Positions 7,353 to 10,652 of a stretch of 10,652 nt of DNA are shown here, one piece after another; position 1 is the stretch's first letter; each line of letters starts with the position of its first letter. Origin of the DNA: Bacteroidales bacterium UBA2295. Lineage in GTDB: Bacteria; Bacteroidota; Bacteroidia; Bacteroidales; Tenuifilaceae. The notes under the pieces were generated by a model. That model worked only from the letters and a program-made list of their open reading frames with translations, was not told the DNA's origin and did no database searches. The DNA lies in assembly GCA_002345825.1 (NCBI GenBank), contig DDWD01000062.1, forward strand, positions 1-10,652, written 5' to 3'. Both the position numbers and the translations under genes were made by a program.

Positions 7353-7576
7353 AAGGCAAAACTGCGGCAGCGGTGAAGGGAATGCTAAATAGTTAGCCCC
7401 AAGTGCGAGGGCGCTTGCGTTTGATTTGGAACGCGTTGGATGAAAGCAACAAGGATTATAAAGCGTTGCAAAATAGTGAATGCTGGGGATAATGATTGCC
7501 TTGCTACGTTCCAAATCGCTTACGTCGCCGTGGGGCTTACTATTTGGCAGGGCGCGTAGTAGCATAGTTTTGCCTT
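7353..7576. repeat. Foldback segment with three nested complementary arms
   Basis: Three arm pairs are nested in register. AAGGCAAAACT 7353-7363 pairs exactly with AGTTTTGCCTT 7566-7576 (11 bp). 7384-7400 (GCTAAATAGTTAGCCCC) pairs with 7532-7548 (GGGGCTTACTATTTGGC) with one mismatch and one G-T pair. GATTTGGAACG 7423-7433 pairs exactly with CGTTCCAAATC 7507-7517 (11 bp). The loop region adds a small GCAAC/GTTGC stem (7446-7450, 7465-7469). Ordered nesting at similar spacing on both sides indicates one long imperfect hairpin of about 224 nt, either in RNA or as single-stranded DNA. Confidence 0.65.
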
Positions 7577-7586
7577 GATTCTTTGC

Positions 7587-7613
7587 TTACTTTCTCATCT
7601 AAGGAGAAAGTAA
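7587..7613. repeat. 10-bp perfect hairpin inside the element
   Basis: TTACTTTCTC 7587-7596 pairs exactly with GAGAAAGTAA 7604-7613 around a 7-nt loop. Beyond a small internal mismatch, TTCTT 7580-7584 can pair with AAGAA further right, extending the stem to about 7579-7620. It could act as a terminator for transcripts in either direction, but neither flank has a clean T-run after the stem. Confidence 0.6.
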
Positions 7614-7634
7614 AGAAGAATAATATTAGCTCCG

Positions 7635-7704
7635 AAGCACCCTATTTGTTGGGAAACCAACCTTAACTTGACGGCTATGGCCTATGCCAGCCGCTGGGGT
7701 GCTT
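7635..7704. repeat. Stem AAGCACCC/GGGTGCTT enclosing a GNRA-capped hairpin
   Basis: AAGCACCC 7635-7642 pairs exactly with GGGTGCTT 7697-7704. Inside, GTTGG 7648-7652 and CCAAC 7657-7661 form a 5-bp stem closed by GAAA, a GNRA tetraloop. The right terminal repeat of the larger element (7669-7680) also lies in this enclosed part. GNRA loops are typical of folded RNA, but one short example is weak evidence. Confidence 0.45.
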
Positions 7705-7738
7705 GTTTGCCATTAAAATCTTATTCTATAGGTATAAT

Positions 7739-7751
7739 ACCCCTCTGGGGT
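7739..7751. repeat. Small palindrome ACCCC-TCT-GGGGT
   Basis: ACCCC 7739-7743 and GGGGT 7747-7751 pair exactly around TCT. It lies about 90 nt upstream of lplA in otherwise AT-rich sequence. Its function is unknown; it may be another short REP-like unit. Confidence 0.35.
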
Positions 7752-7794
7752 GAATAATAACCTAGCATTTATAGCATAATATCAAGAACAGCCA

Positions 7795-7823
7795 TTCAAA
7801 AAGAGCTTTTTTGAATATATTTG
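7795..7823 (+). promoter_or_regulatory. Palindrome abutting a -7 box upstream of lplA
   Basis: TATATTTG at 7816-7823 matches TAnnTTTG, about 20 nt before the lplA ATG. Directly upstream, TTCAAAAA 7795-7802 and TTTTTGAA 7808-7815 form a perfect inverted repeat with spacer GAGCT, covering the place where a -33 element should be. No TTG at the proper spacing is present. The arrangement suggests an operator overlapping a promoter, or alternatively a hairpin ending upstream transcription. Confidence 0.35.
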
Positions 7824-7842
7824 AATACCAAAACCCACAACA

Positions 7843-8811
7843 ATGCTTTGCATTAACCAAACCAACACCAATCCATACTTCAACATAGCTTCGGAAGAAT
7901 ATCTACTCAAGAATATCTCCGAAGATATATTCATGCTCTACGTTAATGAACCGTCGGTAATTGTTGGCAAGCATCAAAACACCTTTGCTGAGATAAATTA
8001 CGGCTTGGCCAAGCAAAAAGATATAAAAGTTGTCCGAAGGCTATCGGGCGGCGGGGCCGTTTACCATGACTTGGGGAACCTCAACTTCACATTTATTAAA
8101 AACAGCAAGGTGGGGAAACTTGTTGACTTTAGGGGGTACACAAAACCAATTATCGAATTTCTTCGTGAATTTGGTATTGATGCCAGTTTCGAAGGGCATA
8201 ACAGCATTTATGCAAATGGGAAAAAGGTATCGGGAAACGCAGAGCACGTATTCAAAAACCGGGTTATGCACCATGGCACATTGCTTTTCGATACCAATAT
8301 GCAGTTACTAGCCGAATTGCTGTATGTAAGCACCAACAGGTATGTCGACCAAGCAGTAAAATCCGTACGAGCCAATACCGTGAACCTTTCGGAGCTACTA
8401 CCTTCGGAGATTAGCCTTGAACGTTTCAGGGAACAACTGATTGGCTATATGGATAATGAGTTTAGCAACCTCAACAAACACCAGCTTACGCCAAAAGATA
8501 ATGAAGCGATTTACGACCTTATGACCAAAAAATACACCACTTGGGAATGGAATTTTGGCTACTCTCCCAGTTATAGCTTTACGCGAGAATTTAGAATAAA
8601 AGACAACACAGCAACACTTACTGTTGATGTGAAAAAGGGCATAATAGCCAGTTTCACAATATCGGGTGGCAACCTCAGCCATTTCGAAAGAGAAGCCCTT
8701 GCAACCAGCCTAAAAGGGCAACAACACAACGAGGAGAAGATAAAAAAACACCTCAGCAAGCTAGTTATAAGCCGTGAGGTGCAGCACAAAATTTTTGAAA
8801 TGCTCTTTTAG
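7843..8811 (+). CDS. lplA: Lipoate-protein ligase A
   Basis: LplA activates free lipoate (or octanoate) with ATP and transfers it to a lysine of lipoyl domains in 2-oxoacid dehydrogenases and of GcvH, in the cytoplasm. The 322-residue product has RRLSGGGAVYHD at 65-76 (substrate and adenylate binding), the catalytic-lysine motif GKKVSGNA with Lys128, MHHGTLLFD around 142-150, and KSVRANTVNLSELLP near 173-187. Residues from about 245 to the end form the C-terminal accessory domain. Both parts are present in one chain, so it should be a complete ligase of the E. coli type (338 residues). The start MLCINQTNTNPYFNIASEEYLL fits the family start with no alternative nearby. A palindrome and a -7-like box lie just upstream. 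It converges on the lipoprotein gene with a 5-nt gap and no terminator between. Confidence 0.95.
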   Translation: MLCINQTNTNPYFNIASEEYLLKNISEDIFMLYVNEPSVIVGKHQNTFAEINYGLAKQKDIKVVRRLSGGGAVYHDLGNLNFTFIKNSKVGKLVDFRGYTKPIIEFLREFGIDASFEGHNSIYANGKKVSGNAEHVFKNRVMHHGTLLFDTNMQLLAELLYVSTNRYVDQAVKSVRANTVNLSELLPSEISLERFREQLIGYMDNEFSNLNKHQLTPKDNEAIYDLMTKKYTTWEWNFGYSPSYSFTREFRIKDNTATLTVDVKKGIIASFTISGGNLSHFEREALATSLKGQQHNEEKIKKHLSKLVISREVQHKIFEMLF

Positions 8812-8816
8812 CAAGG

Positions 8817-9335
8817 TTACTCAAAATCCGAATCGGGTCTAAAAAAAACTTTCTCGTCGAGAATGTAATCAAACGATTCGGGCGGCAGGGCCGAAGCAAC
8901 TTTAAGCGTGGTATCGAGAAAAAAAAGCAGCTCTCGATTTATGGTTTCGCCTGCCATATTTAGTTCCTGAAATTTATGGGGCAGCAAATACCCTAAAAGA
9001 TCATTCCTGTACTTGGCAATTTCGGATTTCAAACTATCGAGGCGTTGTTTGTTCCCGTTTGTTTTACTTATCGCTTCCTCATTTGCTATCTCAATGGTAA
9101 GCTGTAATGTACGGCTCGACCTCTCGTATCGTGGGGTTAAATCGCCAAAAACAACTGGCTTATAATGCGGATACTCATTGGACTGTATCATCCAGGTTTT
9201 AACAGCCTCCTCGGCAATCTCTTGCTTATCAACAATTTTATTCTGTTGCACTTGTTTCTCAACGCCGTTGCATCCAAAAAGAATAAGGGTGAAAGCGGTA
9301 AGGAAAAGTATACTATGCTTACTTGTTGATTTCAT
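8817..9335 (-). CDS. Small lipoprotein of unknown function
   Basis: I do not recognise a named family. From the ATG complement at 9333-9335 the product is 172 residues. It begins with a lipoprotein signal: basic start (MKSTSKH), hydrophobic stretch (about 9-20), lipobox LFGC with Cys22. The mature part is soluble: a helical charged segment with KQEIAEEAVKTWM, then YPHYKPVVFGDLTPRYE, a probable coiled coil around 115-130, and an acidic end PDSDFE. A predicted lipid anchor after SPII cleavage puts it in the periplasm or outer membrane; the residues after Cys22 (NGVEK) are not a clear surface-export signal. The frame is open to 9554, but the extra 73 codons cross the terminator of the next gene and lack protein character. 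An imperfect promoter (TAAAATTTG on the minus strand, 9351-9343) lies upstream. The stop is 5 nt from the lplA stop. Confidence 0.8.
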   Translation of the reverse strand: MKSTSKHSILFLTAFTLILFGCNGVEKQVQQNKIVDKQEIAEEAVKTWMIQSNEYPHYKPVVFGDLTPRYERSSRTLQLTIEIANEEAISKTNGNKQRLDSLKSEIAKYRNDLLGYLLPHKFQELNMAGETINRELLFFLDTTLKVASALPPESFDYILDEKVFFRPDSDFE

Positions 9336-9394
9336 GGCTAAACAAATTTTATGCTTGCAAGTTAGCAAAATGCATCTAATAAATCCATGGAGGA

Positions 9395-9428
9395 CAAAAA
9401 AATATCCCAGCCTAGCAGCTGGGATATT
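9395..9428 (-). terminator. Intrinsic terminator of the M20 peptidase gene
   Basis: GCTGGGATATT 9418-9428 and AATATCCCAGC 9401-9411 form a perfect 11-bp stem with a 6-nt loop. The plus strand has seven A's at 9396-9402, so on the minus strand the hairpin runs straight into a T-run, partly overlapping the stem base. It lies 19 nt beyond the M20 stop and 60 nt before the lipoprotein start, separating the two same-strand genes into different transcripts. Confidence 0.9.
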
Positions 9429-9447
9429 ATGATTAGAGAACAACACT

Positions 9448-10652
9448 TTACTTCTTGGCCAATTCGGCAAAGTATTTATAGAACAAAGGTATAGTCTCAA
9501 TCCCCTTAAAGAATTGCTCAAGCGGATAATTCTCGTTTGGAGAATGAATAGCATCTGCTCCTAAGCCAAATCCTAAAAGGATTGACTTGATGCCTAATAT
9601 CTCTTCAAATGTACTTATTATAGGAATACTACCACCGCTACGGTAAGGAATTGGCTTTTTGCCAAAAGTATCGGCCATGGCCTTGCTTGCAGCAATATAT
9701 GCAGGGCTATCGGTTGGCGAAACATAACCCTGCCCACCGTGTAGATATTTAACATCGACCTTAACATAAGGAGGTGCAATCTTCTCGAAATGCTTTTTAA
9801 ACAACTCGGCAATGTGTTTATGCTCCTGGTTAGGTACTAACCTCATCGATATCTTAGCATAAGCCTTTGATGGAAGAACTGTTTTGGCTCCTTCGCCAAT
9901 GTATCCTCCCCAAATACCATTCACATCGAGAGTAGGACGAATGCCCACACGCTCGAGGCTAGTGTAGCCTTTTTCGCCCCAAATTTCATCTACCCCAACC
10001 GACTTTTTGTACTCTTCAACATCGAAAGGGGCTTTGTTCATCTCGGTACGTTCACCGTCGGAAACCGTCATCACATCATCGTAAAAACCAGGAATGGTGA
10101 TATGGTTATTCTCGTCGTGTAACGAGGCTATCATTTTAGATAGAATGTTGATTGGGTTGGCAATTGCTCCACCAAAAAGGCCTGAGTGCAAATCGTGATC
10201 GGGGCCAGTAAGTTCAACCTCAACATACGAAAGACCACGAAGGCCTGTGGTTATTGAAGGATCGTCCTTGCCTAGCAATGAGGTATCGGATACCAAGATT
10301 ACATCGGCCTTAAGCATCTCCTTATTCTGCTTAAGCCATTTTCCCAAGTTGGGTGAGCCCACTTCCTCTTCGCCTTCGATCATAAATTTTACATTACAGG
10401 GCAGGGTATTTGTTTTAAGCATCAACTCAAACGCTTTTGCGTGCATAAAACCCTGACCTTTATCGTCATCGGAGCCACGTCCCCAGATTTTGCCGTCTTT
10501 TATTACGGGTTCGAAAGGCTTGGTATTCCAAAGTTCAATTGGGTCAACGGGCATAACATCGTAGTGAGCGTAAACCAGAACGGTTGGGGCTTTGGGATCG
10601 ATAATTTTTTCGCCATACACCACAGGATGACCATCGGTTGGGAATACCTCGG
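9448..10652 (-). CDS. M20 family metallodipeptidase (5'-truncated by window edge)
   Basis: This is a zinc-dependent dipeptidase/aminoacylase of family M20, of the CNDP-like dipeptidase branch, hydrolysing short peptides; the exact substrate is unknown. The window holds 400 codons. The frame remains open to the right edge, reading EVFPTDGHPVVYGEK, so the GTG at 10621-10623 is internal and roughly 50-60 N-terminal residues are missing. Counting from that GTG codon: metal ligands His20 and Asp22 in AHYDVMP, bridging Asp53 in GRGSDDDKG, catalytic Glu86 and ligand Glu87 in EGEEEVGS, Asp113 in VSDTS, cross-dimer His146 in DLHSGLFGG, and His360 in DAIHSPNE. All expected catalytic positions are present. 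Whether it carries a signal peptide cannot be seen. It ends in a strong terminator and is not cotranscribed with the lipoprotein gene. Confidence 0.93.
   Translation of the reverse strand, partial: EVFPTDGHPVVYGEKIIDPKAPTVLVYAHYDVMPVDPIELWNTKPFEPVIKDGKIWGRGSDDDKGQGFMHAKAFELMLKTNTLPCNVKFMIEGEEEVGSPNLGKWLKQNKEMLKADVILVSDTSLLGKDDPSITTGLRGLSYVEVELTGPDHDLHSGLFGGAIANPINILSKMIASLHDENNHITIPGFYDDVMTVSDGERTEMNKAPFDVEEYKKSVGVDEIWGEKGYTSLERVGIRPTLDVNGIWGGYIGEGAKTVLPSKAYAKISMRLVPNQEHKHIAELFKKHFEKIAPPYVKVDVKYLHGGQGYVSPTDSPAYIAASKAMADTFGKKPIPYRSGGSIPIISTFEEILGIKSILLGFGLGADAIHSPNENYPLEQFFKGIETIPLFYKYFAELAKK

Larger units (their letters stand above)
7198..7688. repeat. Nested inverted-repeat element with 12-bp terminal repeats (MITE/REP-like candidate)
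   Basis: CCATAGCCGTCA at 7204-7215 is the exact reverse complement of TGACGGCTATGG at 7669-7680, so 12-bp inverted repeats bound 477 nt. CTATGC occurs immediately outside the left end (7198-7203) and one base outside the right end (7682-7687), a possible target-site duplication. Inside are further complementary arms (7353-7576) and hairpins. No transposase is encoded, so if mobile it would depend on an enzyme elsewhere, like MITEs or REP sequences with RAYT transposases. What is seen is the repeat structure; mobility and family are inferred, and other copies cannot be seen in this window. Confidence 0.5.
7084..7842. other. 759-nt gene-poor region with nested palindromes
   Basis: I find no convincing protein or tRNA/rRNA gene here. 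The 84-codon minus-strand frame at 7311-7565 is low-complexity in biological sense (many Pro, Ser, Cys, no domain, no start context) and runs straight through the arms of an inverted-repeat element. The middle (about 7300-7580) is visibly richer in G and C than the flanks. The region holds the 7198-7688 element, several hairpins, and the lplA promoter candidate near its right end. 7084-7197 shows only weak short palindromes. Confidence 0.65.

Noticed and set aside
7311..7565. 84-codon minus-strand open frame as a gene
   Set aside because: It runs through the complementary arms of the foldback, has no recognisable domain, and contains an unusual Pro/Ser/Cys-rich composition; treated as repeat DNA.
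7084..7842. tRNA, CRISPR array or riboswitch in the gene-poor region
   Set aside because: No TPsiC-like GGTTCGA motif with cloverleaf arms, no regularly spaced direct repeats, and no recognised riboswitch core were seen; the structure is inverted-repeat based.
9336..9554. 73-residue extension of the lipoprotein
   Set aside because: It is translated through the M20 terminator hairpin and overlaps the M20 3' end; the internal start gives a proper lipoprotein signal.
10621..10623. GTG as the start of the M20 dipeptidase
   Set aside because: The frame stays open upstream with family-like residues to the window edge, and the first metal-ligand motif would be only 20 residues from the start.

Overview
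The window reads as a chromosomal segment of a Bacteroidota bacterium, most likely of the Bacteroidales/Marinilabiliales kind. The grounds are the Bacteroidota form of topoisomerase IV subunit A (no GyrA box, long acidic tail), starts without Shine-Dalgarno sequences, matches to the Bacteroidota promoter (TTTG, about 17-20 nt, TAnnTTTG), and the families found. No species can be named from sequence reading alone.

Layout. 1-3319 (+): the last 15 codons of an upstream gene (probably parE), then parC and aroK (shikimate kinase), closely spaced and probably one transcript. 3380-5285 (-): lptB, the ATPase of the lipopolysaccharide transporter, followed 40 nt later by a cytosolic-carboxypeptidase-like M14 peptidase. 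5358-5683 is a divergent intergenic region with a good promoter reading right. 5684-7024 (+): a stand-alone gene for a COG2403 P-loop GTPase related to archaeal cyclic 2,3-diphosphoglycerate synthetase, closed by a strong hairpin terminator. 7084-7842 has no convincing gene but holds a striking nested inverted-repeat element (about 7198-7688) and smaller palindromes. 7843-8811 (+): lplA (lipoate-protein ligase). 8817-9335 (-): a small unknown lipoprotein, converging on lplA with a 5-nt gap. 9401-9428 is the terminator of the last gene, an M20 metallodipeptidase (9448 to the right edge, -), whose N-terminus lies outside the window.

The coding genes are mostly housekeeping: chromosome decatenation, aromatic amino-acid synthesis, LPS export, lipoylation and peptide turnover. 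They do not form one pathway. The unexplained parts are the non-coding element at 7198-7688, with 12-bp terminal inverted repeats, possible flanking direct repeats, nested complementary arms and a GNRA-capped hairpin; the GTPase of unknown bacterial role in an isolated, well-expressed-looking unit; the CCP-like peptidase in the lptB unit; and the orphan lipoprotein. Several longest-ORF starts are clearly wrong and are corrected here (M14 peptidase, lptB, lipoprotein).
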